A stretch of DNA of 64,000 bases from Linnemannia elongata (lineage: Eukaryota; Mortierellomycota; Mortierellomycetes; Mortierellales; Mortierellaceae), in assembly GCA_036320915.1 (NCBI GenBank), contig JAXBDG010000018.1, positions 992,001 to 1,056,000 of the forward strand, in the 5' to 3' direction. Positions within the stretch are counted from its first letter, which is position 1, and each line of letters starts with the position of its first letter. Below, one piece after another: positions 42,728 to 52,193 of the stretch. The translations under genes were made by a program, and so were the position numbers. The notes beneath the pieces were generated by a model. The model was not told where the DNA came from. It did no database searches and worked only from the letters and a program-made list of their open reading frames with translations.

Positions 42728-43735
42728 TAAGGCAGGGGATATCACACAAGATGCAGAAAATAAAGAGCCAGGCCACCGTTTGTGTGGCTACAGCTATTTT
42801 CTATTTGACCACTACTTCCACACCCTTGTTTCCATCACTCTCTGCTGCGATACTCCCGCCTTCCCACGCCGACCTCTCTCATCATCATACATACATACCA
42901 CTTTTCGTCATCACACCTCTTTGCCACCACTCCCACGCCGTTTTCTCATTCATGCTGTGTGACGCTTGTCAAACCAGATAGTCGCTCAGTTGCCGTGACA
43001 GGCATCTGTGTGATTTCATCATTAAAGAGATGTGTTGTTCTTCCTTTCTTCCCAATTTCTTGACGACTTCACCATCACTCTCTTTGCCATCGCCTCCTTG
43101 TATCTTACCCTCTCTCCAATATTCGATTCTCTCATCATACCAACTACATTGACACACGCATCAATCATCCTATTACTTCCTCGGTTGCATTAGGACGCTC
43201 ACAGCGTTTCAACCTGGAGCCTATTTCGTTGCTTGTCCGTGTCATTCTCCTCCCTATTCTCTTCACGGGCAGGTGCACCATGCTTAGAGAATGTGCACTT
43301 TCTTATATTCGTTGTCTTGACAGCCACCCTGGATGAGACCATGCGTTCACACGAATCTTGTATAGAGCTGCGGAGACCACTGACATGGAATCTGGGTGTT
43401 GGTGCATGAGATCCAGGAGGATACACTCCAGTTCCTAGTAAGAAGAGTTACGCTATCTGGAAATGCAGTTAAGGCAACGCTTTCTGATTGTCAGCCACCC
43501 TGGATGAGATCATGCATGGGGAACCGTGGTTACCGTTGGCATGGAATCTGGGTGTTGGTGCATGAGATCTAGGAGGACACTTACCACACTCTTGCTGTCT
43601 GCAAGGGTTGAGTGCTCGACCTGGAAATGCAGATGATTGCTAGTGACCAAAAAAAAGAAAAAGAAAAAAAGAAAAAAAAAGACGAAAAGATGAAAAGACG
43701 AAAAGACGAAAAGGTATGAAATGGTAAAAAGAAAA
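42728..43735. other. Intergenic region with a 170-base tandem duplication
   Basis: No gene. Contains the direct repeat pair at 43319-43633 and an A-rich GACGAAAAGAC repeat at 43648-43715 next to the hAT remnant. Confidence 0.5.
43319..43633. repeat. Direct repeat of about 150 bases, two copies with 170-base period
   Basis: Copies begin at 43319 and 43489. Both contain CAGCCACCCTGGATGAGA, then GGCATGGAATCTGGGTGTTGG or its near variant, GCATGAGATC.AGGAGGA and end in CTGGAAATGCAG. Confidence 0.75.
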
Positions 43736-44480
43736 CTACCTCACTGTTGTCTTCGACTTTGCATCCGCAAGACATTTGGACGCGTAGGTACAAAAGACGA
43801 TATCGCTCACTGCATCAGCGAGACGATTGCGTTTATCTGTGCAAAGCCCTCCAGCAAAGTTGAACATTCGCTCGAAAGCCACCGAACATGCAGGATGGCA
43901 AGATATTTTCTTGCCAACTCGGCCATTACAGGATATTTCTTTTTGTTAAGCCTCCACCACCCCAAAGGTTCTACAACACTGGCCGCCATGGGACGATTGA
44001 AGTAGTGCTCAATCTCCTCGCTCGGATAAGTATCCTCCGACGCCGCTTCTCCTAGCGCAGTCCTCTGACGCTTTAGAAAACGACGAATCGGCGAATCCTC
44101 TTCTTGTCCTGGATCGTTGGATGTCCGAACTGGTTGCGGATGTTGAGTAGAGATGTTTCCTGGTGAAATTAGGTCATCGAATTCCTGCTGAAGGCGTTGT
44201 CTTGTCAATGAAAAGCGATCCTTGTCAAAAGCCCCGAAAAGAGTGTTGAAAGTCGGATGGAAAACAGAGGCAGTTTGAATCAAGTCCGTCAGATGGAACC
44301 GCTCCTTCAACTCACGCCTCAGCGCCTGTCGAAACTTGCCCACAATGTTCGACTGCATCTTGAGTCCGGCCAACTCGTCTCGAACGCTGGCAACCCAGGG
44401 ATAGAGGCTGGCTGCAAGGCCCTTGGATGGTAAGAGTGGTTTGCTGTAGCTGCTTTTTATCAGTTTTTCCACCATTTTTC
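43736..44480 (-). pseudogene. hAT-family transposase C-terminal remnant (frameshifted)
   Basis: The minus strand encodes the end of a hAT transposase. One frame gives DLIQTASVFHPTFNTLFGA, an acidic linker, then EIEHYFNRP..LGWWRLNKKKYPVMAELARKYLAI, the start of the hAT dimerisation domain. The domain continues in another frame as HPACSVAFERMFNFAGG and KRNRLADAVSDIVF, down to TAG at 43736. The one-frame shift lies at the conserved PAxS motif. The N-terminal zinc finger and catalytic region are absent. The 5' edge abuts an LRR fragment. Dead element. Confidence 0.8.
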
Positions 44481-44486
44481 TTTGCC

Positions 44487-44732
44487 TATGAGAAACTATC
44501 ATCGACATCCGCACAAGGCAATGTAGCTGCTACCGTCATGGCCAACTTGACTCTGATAAAATTGCACTTGGCTTGCAACTCAATCGGATCCAATGGAGCG
44601 CTGTCGCTGACTGAGGCACTAAAGACTAACTCGACTCTGGATTTGAGAAAAACAGTATCGGGGACAACGGAACTTGGACGCCGTCTGAAGGCGTCAGAGA
44701 TTCACTCTGATATGGTGCCAACAACTCTATAA
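44487..44732 (+). pseudogene. Broken copy of the NLRC3-type LRR gene
   Basis: YEKLSSTSAQGN, TVMANLTLIKLHLACNSIGSNGA and TEALKTNSTLDL match the repeat-domain start of the protein at 34241 (YEKLSSTSAQDN, TVMANSTLIKLYLAGNSIGSNG). After that the frame is lost: KNSIGDNG is readable only in another frame, and the fragment ends. It begins abruptly at the edge of the hAT remnant, and its first bases are read antisense inside the hAT-side frame. It has about 1.5 repeats and no F-box. Confidence 0.75.
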
Positions 44733-44889
44733 CTTTCTAATGCCACCGACCTTAAACTCTCTAACACCATCTCAACACCAATCCTAAAACTTTTTTACAC
44801 CATGTCAACACCAACTCTCTAGAATCATCATCAACTCAAGTGGCATTGCCGATAAAGCAGCCATAAACCTCTCCAGAAAACCAACCATA

Positions 44890-45025
44890 CCTCAGTACAT
44901 AGATAAATAGCATCCACCACACCTTGCTAGTCATTCAGCTCATAACCCACACTTTTATTAAACACAAGCCTTCATACAAAACTGATCACACATGGTCACC
45001 TAACGTCATCTTGTTGCAAAACGCG
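44890..45025 (+). repeat. Dispersed repeat, copy 2
   Basis: Partner of 36655-36790, about 8 kb away, same orientation. In this copy it follows the broken LRR fragment. Confidence 0.55.
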
Positions 45026-45204
45026 ACCTGGAACTCTAAGGAAGCAAGAATTGTAAGAGCCGATATCGAAAGAGCAAAAGCAACGTCGCTTGGCTGCCAC
45101 AGGTTTATTCATCTCCGTTTGTCTCAGTGTCCATCGTTTTTTCCCGCGTCACTTTAGGCACCCATTCTTTTTTTCTTGTGTGAGTCCCTTTGTCTTTACT
45201 TCTA

Positions 45205-45350
45205 TCCCTTGATCGATTTAGCGTCCCTCCTCTTTTTTTTTCTTTTGCCATCCCTTGATTTTTTGGCGCCTCCTCTTTTTTCTTCCATGTTATCCCTTGA
45301 TCTTATTTAGTGCCTCTTCTCGTTTTTCTTTCCCCCTGATATCCCTTGAT
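45205..45350 (+). promoter_or_regulatory. TCCCTTGAT motif array 4
   Basis: Exact TCCCTTGAT at 45205, 45251, 45293 and 45342, spaced 46, 42 and 49 bases, inside imperfect repeats of the form TCCCTTGAT..TTT.G.G.CTCCTCTTTTT. All lie upstream of the TATA box at 45497 and point toward the lysozyme gene. Confidence 0.65.
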
Positions 45351-45496
45351 CTTTCTGGCGTCCCCCTTGGTTTCTTCCTCCCTTCTATCTCTCGCTCTTT
45401 TTTAGAGTTCGTCTCACTTTTTTTTTTTTATTTTTATTTTTCCTACCTTGATGTATTTGGTGTGTGGTATCTTTCAGCGCCAAATGCGAATTTTCT

Positions 45497-45505
45497 TATA
45501 TATAC
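45497..45505 (+). promoter_or_regulatory. TATA box (TATATATAC) of the lysozyme gene
   Basis: TATATATAC 264 bases before ATG 45769. Confidence 0.5.
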
Positions 45506-45768
45506 TCCCTCAATACCCTCGATTCGTATCAACACTCTCAACGCTCCCAACAACAATAACCAGATCCTTCGCACAAAACCTCTACACCAACCACCCACCT
45601 CACGAGCCTCTACACATCCTGCCAGGGCCCTTCATACTCCTCTTCAAATCAGTAAGGGTTTTTGGTCACAGTTTTGTACAAGCCGAGTGCTCGTCGCTGC
45701 GTTCTCTGCAGGATGTCACTTACAGAATTATTTGCTTGATTACCCAAAATTAGGCTATTGTTATCGAG

Positions 45769-46449
45769 ATGAAGATCGCTGCCCTCCTCCTCCTATGTGC
45801 CTCTATCGCGCATTGCGCCCAACTCCAAGGCATTGATGTGTCAGGCTATCAACCAAATGTAAATTGGCGTGATGTGAAATCCCGCGGAATTCAGTTCGTT
45901 TATATCAAAGCCACTGAAGGTACCAGCTACAAGAGTCCTGCCTTCAACAGCCAGTACACTGGTGCTACCCAGGTAGGCTTGATACGAGGAGCATATCACT
46001 TCGCTCGTCCAGACGTTTCAAGCGGTGCCGCACAAGCCAACTTTTTCCTCAGTAATGGTGGTGGATGGAGTAGAGATGGAAGGACTCTTCCAGGCGTCGT
46101 CGACCTGGAATACAATCCATACGGAAGCAACAAATGTTATGGATTGAGTTCGGGCGCCATGATCAACTGGATTCACGATTTCTCCGACACGTACAAAAGC
46201 AGGACTGGGCGCCCTCCTGTCATCTATACCTCTACTAGTTGGTGGACGCTATGCACTGGAAACTTTGGAGGCTTTGGCCGAGAAAATCCTTTGTGGATTG
46301 CTCGTTATGGGAGTGCGGTCGGACCTCTTCCTGCAGGATGGGGCTTCCACACGTTCTGGCAGAATTCAGATAACGCAGCACCCAATCCAGGCGATGCTGA
46401 CCTATTTAATGGAGATACTGCAGGACTCCAGAGGTTCGCTAGTGGATGA
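45769..46449 (+). CDS. Secreted GH25 lysozyme (Chalaropsis-type muramidase)
   Basis: 226 residues. Residues 1-17 are a signal peptide (IAALLLLCASIAHCA). The rest is one GH25 domain: GIDVSGYQPNVNW with the first acidic residue, FVYIKATEG, GAYHFARPDVSSG, the catalytic DLEYNP (DxE pair), and PLWIARYG near the end. GH25 enzymes cut the beta-1,4 bond between N-acetylmuramic acid and N-acetylglucosamine of bacterial peptidoglycan. All key motifs are intact and the length is normal for a single-domain fungal GH25. No wall-binding repeats follow. Expected role: extracellular attack on or defence against bacteria. Its promoter shares the TCCCTTGAT array with the tail-tube and LRR genes. Confidence 0.93.
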   Translation: MKIAALLLLCASIAHCAQLQGIDVSGYQPNVNWRDVKSRGIQFVYIKATEGTSYKSPAFNSQYTGATQVGLIRGAYHFARPDVSSGAAQANFFLSNGGGWSRDGRTLPGVVDLEYNPYGSNKCYGLSSGAMINWIHDFSDTYKSRTGRPPVIYTSTSWWTLCTGNFGGFGRENPLWIARYGSAVGPLPAGWGFHTFWQNSDNAAPNPGDADLFNGDTAGLQRFASG

Positions 46450-46924
46450 TGACCTCTACCATTGTTAGCTCTTACAGCCATATGTAGTTTAGTCTTGCTT
46501 TTCCTCTTTGACGAACGTCCCTCTAAGATCCAGCAGTATTTAGACTAGGCGAATCCATGTACCCTTTTTTTCCTTGCCTTGCACCTTGAAATATATCTAA
46601 AAACTATATCTTGTCAGGCTCCAGCCTTCACCTTTTTCGATCGTTTTTTCTCACAACGTGTTACATTTGAGTTGACGACTTGACGTGCTTGTACTTAAGG
46701 GGCTTCATACGCTCAACCGCCCAAGATAAGATTTCCTGCAAGATGTACTTTACCAACTGTTTCCTTTCACAACACATGCTCCATCAGACACCATCTTCAC
46801 TCATTCCAAGGTAGGATGAGACTAATTCATGCCACATCCCAACATGCAAAGATTCATCCAAAATTCTTTGGAATGAGAGGGGGGAGGATCAAAGGCTTGT
46901 CTTTCTTCTGGAAGGTGTAACCTT

Positions 46925-46981
<57 letters not shown>

Positions 46982-47086
46982 CGCCTTTCAGAGCCATCAT
47001 TCTAACCCATGTCTTAACACTGTTTGATGTTCTTTCGACCTTGTAGAAAAAGTGCGCTTTTTAAACCATCAAAAATCTCCCACGAT
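46450..47086. other. Intergenic region with long poly-T
   Basis: A T run of about 50 at 46934-46981 stands shortly before the next gene. Nothing else is seen. Confidence 0.6.
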
Positions 47087-47551
47087 ATGCCTACAACGAG
47101 TCATTTTCAACTATTCGACGACCAAACCAATGCTGTCGAGAGCGGAAAAGAGTACTTTCTCAAGCTGGCCAATCCTTGCCAGAAGAACGATGCCTTGAGT
47201 TTCGAACACTTCCCTTTTCTCCATGGCACGGCCGAACGCGAACCGCCAATAGTGACGTGCGAGTTCATCGATGGCATAACTTATTTAAAGTACAACAACG
47301 AGTTTTTGTACATCACGACAGCCAACCACAAGGTTAGAGAGGTTGGGTTGAAGGGTGACGTTCCCAAAAAGCATGAAAGACTGCAACTGGTTACTTCGGA
47401 AGAGGACAACACATTTCTAATCTCTGTGTGGGATCGAAACATTGTCGGTTATCTGGAATGGATCAAATGCGCTTATGCCGCTTTTTGGTTTGAGGACGAG
47501 TGTGGGCAGTTTGAAGTTGGCGGTACCAAACTCATCCTCAGCCCAGTGTAG
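47087..47551 (+). CDS. Orphan cytosolic protein, unknown function
   Basis: 154 residues from ATG 47087 (MPTTSHFQLFDDQ); an in-frame ATG at 47027 would add 20 basic residues. No signal peptide or membrane segment. The pattern is of short beta-strands with turns (YLKYNNEFLYITT, FLISVWDRNIVGYLEW), compatible with an all-beta fold; I recognise no family. Trp/Phe/Tyr-rich near the end. Codon use and even composition support a real gene. Confidence 0.6.
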   Translation: MPTTSHFQLFDDQTNAVESGKEYFLKLANPCQKNDALSFEHFPFLHGTAEREPPIVTCEFIDGITYLKYNNEFLYITTANHKVREVGLKGDVPKKHERLQLVTSEEDNTFLISVWDRNIVGYLEWIKCAYAAFWFEDECGQFEVGGTKLILSPV

Positions 47552-47881
47552 CGAGTAGTCAGTCTTGAAAAGGAGGAATACACATCACACTGTTGTCTAA
47601 TAAGTTGCCTTTTGATTCGCTGAGATTATTAGCCTTTTTTGATATGGAGATATGTTCCAAGGAACTACCAATGATATGACACTGGCTTATGGCGGCCAAG
47701 CGCCCGTTGCTACATTGCATTTTGGTCCTTCAATGTCGGCTCCTTCAATCCTTGCACCATTAGAATCCCATGTCGTATTTGGAGATGCTTTTGTTGACTT
47801 TGTAAGAATTGTGATTATATTGAAGGGAATTCTTACTTCTGTGTTGTAAACATTGTATGGTGTCTAGTTATGTAGTCAAAA

Positions 47882-48343
47882 CTAAGAAAGGATAGATTGA
47901 AGTGCATCGCTTCTCAACCGTTCGTAAGCGCATAAACGATTAAAATCAGTGGGCGGACCTCGTGAAATAGGATCTGCAGGATTTAATTTGGAAGGTATAT
48001 GACGGACAGACAATAGGATGTGGTTGTGTTTGATAAAAGAAACCAAGCTTTCAAGAAGCTCTTCGACAAGTGCATGCTTCACTGGGTGTGCTATGTATCG
48101 AAACCTTATGGCTTGACACACGCCTAGGTTATCACAATAAAGATGTATGCGTTTTCCTAGAGGCAAAGTGTCCCGAATAGTTTGTGAAGCTGTGTAAAAC
48201 TCTGATGCAAAACTTGAATATTGGTAGCGTTCTGGAATCGCAAAAGTCTTTAGAGCACCATCACGATTGATCCACGCTCCATAGAGGAGTGATGCATCAG
48301 AGAAAACCTCAATGATGTCCGGAATGGAACTTGACTGTGTCAT
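47882..48343 (-). CDS. Stand-alone RNase H-like domain, retroelement-derived
   Basis: 153 residues starting at a good ATG. RNase HI pattern of reverse-transcribing elements: EVFSDASLLYGAWI (first Asp), SEFYTA (Glu), LYCDNLGVCQAI (second Asp), and the end motif HIPSKLNPADPISRG (last Asp and the HxPxxxNxADxxSR signature of retrotransposon RNase H). All four acidic positions are kept. No reverse transcriptase, integrase or terminal repeats are found next to it, so it is either a lone remnant with an intact frame or a captured domain. Confidence 0.7.
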   Translation of the reverse strand: MTQSSSIPDIIEVFSDASLLYGAWINRDGALKTFAIPERYQYSSFASEFYTASQTIRDTLPLGKRIHLYCDNLGVCQAIRFRYIAHPVKHALVEELLESLVSFIKHNHILLSVRHIPSKLNPADPISRGPPTDFNRLCAYERLRSDALQSILS

Positions 48344-48845
48344 GGAGATTGGAGCGAAATCGAAATGGGGGGGTTGGTAGGAAATAAAAAGAAATAGACA
48401 CTAGATAACTTTTATCCCTCGGATGGATTCTGGAACTGACCAGTTCCAGATTTTGTGAAATTAAGGGTTCAAACTTCATGCAAGGTGCTTTGCTTGTTCC
48501 TCTAATGCCCTACCAAGACATCTCTATATCTATGTGAGACTGGCGTTCGTTTGCTGCACAGTTCCTTGCTCTGCTCTCCTGAGTAGCATTCCCGGCCAGA
48601 GACACCAAGTTGCACGTGCGGTTGTTCTCACCAGTTGGACGATAAACATAAAAAAAAATCCAGAATAGTTCGAGGTCTTGCATAATCGTTGTGAGTTATT
48701 GTTTGTTGTTACAAGGCTTTGACTTTTGATTATTTTACACATATGGGTCAGCAGGCTAGTCAATCCCGCTCTCATTTCCCTCCACTTCTCCGCCTACTTC
48801 ACCAGCTGCACTGCACTTGACTAAGACAGTTCAGTCAGTCGAAAT
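48344..48845. other. Intergenic region
   Basis: Contains the palindrome TCTGGAACT-gacc-AGTTCCAGA at about 48428. No gene seen. Confidence 0.5.
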
Positions 48846-51589
48846 TCAAATAAACCCATGCTGCTGTGCTGAAGGATGATCATCATCCTCAGTCGAAGAG
48901 TCCAAATCAAACACGACATTCTTCTTCAACGGACTCTTGGTACCCTTGACAGGGCTCCTCACAGGACTTCGCCGTGCTGGCGAAGAAGGCGCCGACGCAG
49001 ACAATGCAGGCTGCTGTTCATCATCTTCATCGTCTTCAAGCACATATACATCCTCATCATCATCCTGATGTTGCTGTTGCTGTTGACCACGATCCTGTTG
49101 TCCTTGTGCACGAACATCCCCCGTAACGCCTCCCGACTTGGCATGAGATCCGACCTCATCATCTCCAGATGATCCTCGACCATTCCCGCGCTCAGCCTCG
49201 TCCATATCAACCATAGCCAGACCAACATACCCTCCTGCACCAGGTCGACTGCTGGAACCGCCACGACGCGACGATCCTCCTGAGAAGGTTCCCTCCATAG
49301 GTCCAGGTGTTGAATCGTCTTCAAAGATAGCGCCTGTCAGGACCGCCTCGTCATAGGCAACCTTCCATGCCAAGTACAGCAATCTCAGCAGTACGACCAA
49401 GAAAGGACCATTGTACAGAGTGATGTCAACAACAATCTCCAGAGGGATTAGAATGTGTCTCGTGTCCCGGTGCACATCGCAGAGTTCCAGAAGCATGTAG
49501 TGGACAGGTACGTACAATATGCACAAATACCACTAGTAATTATGAAGTGATATAACAGAGCAGAGTATGTTAGCATCCTAGCTGTAGTTTGATCCGCATT
49601 TGCAATATTTCCTGTGTTGTGCAACAACACTGGCATGTATGTTGGCTGTGTAAAGTAGATAAGGTACTGTCGTTCTTTTTGCATTATAAGATGTAGTGTC
49701 CGAGGAGTTGCCGTGGCGGTGGTGATGGTGGTGGTGAATGGCGTGTTAGGTTGTTATCATCGGCCAATACAGTACATTCTACAACGCCAAATGGATGCCT
49801 CTTGTCTGAGTAATGCACAGTAAGCACACTCCTCACAACTACATATGCGTATCTCTCCTAGCTGAATAAGATACAGCTAGTTGACTCTACACATCAAGAA
49901 ATAAAAACATGAAAAGTACCTTATAGGACCAGAGATCGCGAGGGAACTTTCCAAAGATGACAACACCACTCTGAGCAGGGCGGGTGACAACATGGAACAA
50001 AAAGATCATTCCGATCGCGTACCAGATCTGACTGGTCATCCAGCGCACGCCATCCGAGAACCAAGAGAACGACTGTGAGGGTTCGCCTTTCCAGCCGCGG
50101 AGCATGTAGAGAATGTTGGATGTGAGGGTGAGAAGTGTCGCCACGATGCATACGCCTCCCATGAATCGGTAGTTCCTTGCCACTGGTGCTGGGAGTAGGG
50201 CTATATGGGAGAGAAGATGAAAAAAGGGTCGTGTTAGATGTTGCCTCCTGTGTCTGTGCAAGTGTCTGTGAGATAGTCGTCCTTCCTGTGAGCCCAAAAG
50301 GGTCTGCGCGGCCAGCTAGAGAGTCGACTTGACTTGTGTATGTGCGTTCGTACCTTTGGCGATTGACTCGTTCGTGATATGCATACGTGAACTAACAAAC
50401 ACAAAAATCAACATGATCAAACGATTAGTTCCGTGCACAAGACTCATCAAAAGCAATAAAAACGAAAAAAAAGCGGCTAATCATTCCCGAAAATCCGAAA
50501 CTTGTCCATCCGTGTCTGCTTGTTCACTCACCTCTTGCGCCGGCAGTAGACAAAGAGGCCAATCATGACAATGATGTCAAAGACAGGTCCCAGTACCGAA
50601 GATATCTATCATCGACAGCAAAAAGACGACTATGGTGAGTAAATGGTTTGACGACGTCTATACTTGATAGCCGTGCTGATAGAGTGGGTGGGCTGCGCTT
50701 GGTGAAATTTGAACTCCTCCTTCCAATGATCCAGTTAGTCCATTGTCTATGGGCTTTTTAATTTCCTTGCGTCCTTCCTTTCTTCCTTTCCGTTCTATTG
50801 AGATCATGAAAGATGATTACGATGATGATGTGCTCTCACCACTTTCCACGTTGCACGAATCGTTGGTCCTGTGCTCTGTCAATTTGATCTCCTTTTCAGA
50901 TCCCTCTATTTGTCCTGTCCTTGCCATGTCCTTGTTGTGTCAAATATACTAGACATTGCCGCAGACAACATAATCGGTGGTCCAAGGAAAGAAAAGGTCA
51001 TAAAGAAAAAGGAAAGAGGAAAACCACCAAGACTCTTGGGTCCAAGCAGTATCAATTCCCAACAAAGGGGACATATGCTGGTTGGGTTGGGTGGGTGAGT
51101 AAAAAGTCGATCCTGATCCACACCACACACGGACGGTCAGAGAGGGACACGTTGTACCCTCTTTGTGTTCGCCACATTAATGGACGAAGAGGAAGAGAGT
51201 ATTGTGGTCTCTGCTCCTCTATCGCCTCTCTATCGCCTCTCTGTCGCCTCGCCTTCTCTGGCTATTATGAGAAACAAAAGATATACACTTACAAGACACC
51301 CTAACAATATAAGAAAGTGAGAAAAGTATCAGCAACAGTGTTTCGCCAACACACCCGTACACATAAGCCAAACAAGCGTGGTAAACTTACAGACGATGTA
51401 ACCACCAATCTCCCAGCGGCCCATTCGCATGCGAAGGAGGACTTGATTCTCCATGACAAGAACTCCGATGCCAAGGAGCATGGATATGAGGGAGACATAG
51501 CTGCGCCAGTCGTTGAAGAAGGGTTTGAGGAAGGTGATGACAGCGTGAATGTGCTTTGACCATTCGTTGTACGGCTCGCTGCTGTCCAT
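48846..51589 (-). CDS. Multi-spanning membrane protein, six exons including an 8-nt microexon
   Basis: Exons on the minus strand: 51589-51391, 51300-51293, 50605-50532, 50391-50354, 50200-49920, 49532-48846. All introns are GT-AG (GTAAGT, GTAAGT, GTGAGT, GTACGA, GTACTT) and the phases close exactly, giving 428 residues. About six or seven membrane segments: SLISMLLGIGVLVM, YIV-WC-LISSVLGPVFDIIVMIG (joined through the microexon), VCIVATLLTLTSNILYML, IWYAIGMIFLFHVV, YLCILYVPVHYML and LVVLLRLLYLAWK. The last 140 residues are hydrophilic: Gly/Arg/Ser-rich, a Gln run, an acidic run (DDDEDVYVLEDDEDDE), and SP repeats (SPARRSPVRSPVKGTKSPLKK), likely cytosolic and phosphorylated. Family not recognised. 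The 687-nt second intron is long for this genome. Confidence 0.75.
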
Positions 51590-52193
51590 TGCTGTGAAGT
51601 TGTTGTGTGTGAGGTGTTAGGAAGGGAAGAAAGAGAGAGAGCGAGAGCCGGGAAGGCCTATAAGGGGTGTGAGTGTGTGAGAGGGTTGAGGGGGGTTGTT
51701 GAGTTGTTGGTTGGTATGGTAGCTGGTTGTTGGTTGTTGGTTGTTGGTAGGTGTTCCAGCAGAGGTATATGTCGAAAGTGTCCAAGGAGGTGAAGAGAAG
51801 TGAAATGAAAAGAACAGAAGTGGACAAGTCGGGACGGAGTAGCAGAAGTTTTTATCAAAGGCCAAGAGTCGAAATAGACGAAACGAAACAGGGACCATAT
51901 GGTACACGTGACAACTAGAGACATTGCGTAGAATAACAAGGAAGGGGTTCACACACGGATGATACTCAAATGGACTCTGTAACATCACCACCGATGGACA
52001 TGGCGTTGACACAAACAAGAAAAGGCAATCGAATATTGGATATTGAGTACGATGATAAGATGATAGTTTATTTGGTAGAGGGTATCGTAGGATTGGCAGA
52101 GGAGGAGGAGGAGGGTAAACCAACGAAAGGGAGGAGAGAGGATGAATGATGACAATGAAGGAAGGAGATAGGATATACATGAGAAGCAGACGC
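51590..52193. other. Intergenic region between two minus-strand genes
   Basis: Promoter of the membrane-protein gene, including TTGGTTGTTGGTTG-type repeats at 51705-51750. No gene seen. Confidence 0.5.

Larger units (their letters stand above)
44733..45768. other. Promoter region of the GH25 lysozyme gene
   Basis: Holds the second dispersed repeat (44890-45025), motif array 4 and the TATA box. A candidate leader intron (GTAAGG at about 45651, TGCAG at about 45711) precedes the start codon. Confidence 0.5.

Noticed and set aside
50906..51130. Possible extra exon of the membrane protein (SSIFDTT frame)
   Set aside because: No acceptor/donor pair closes the frame there, whereas the 8-nt microexon closes it exactly.
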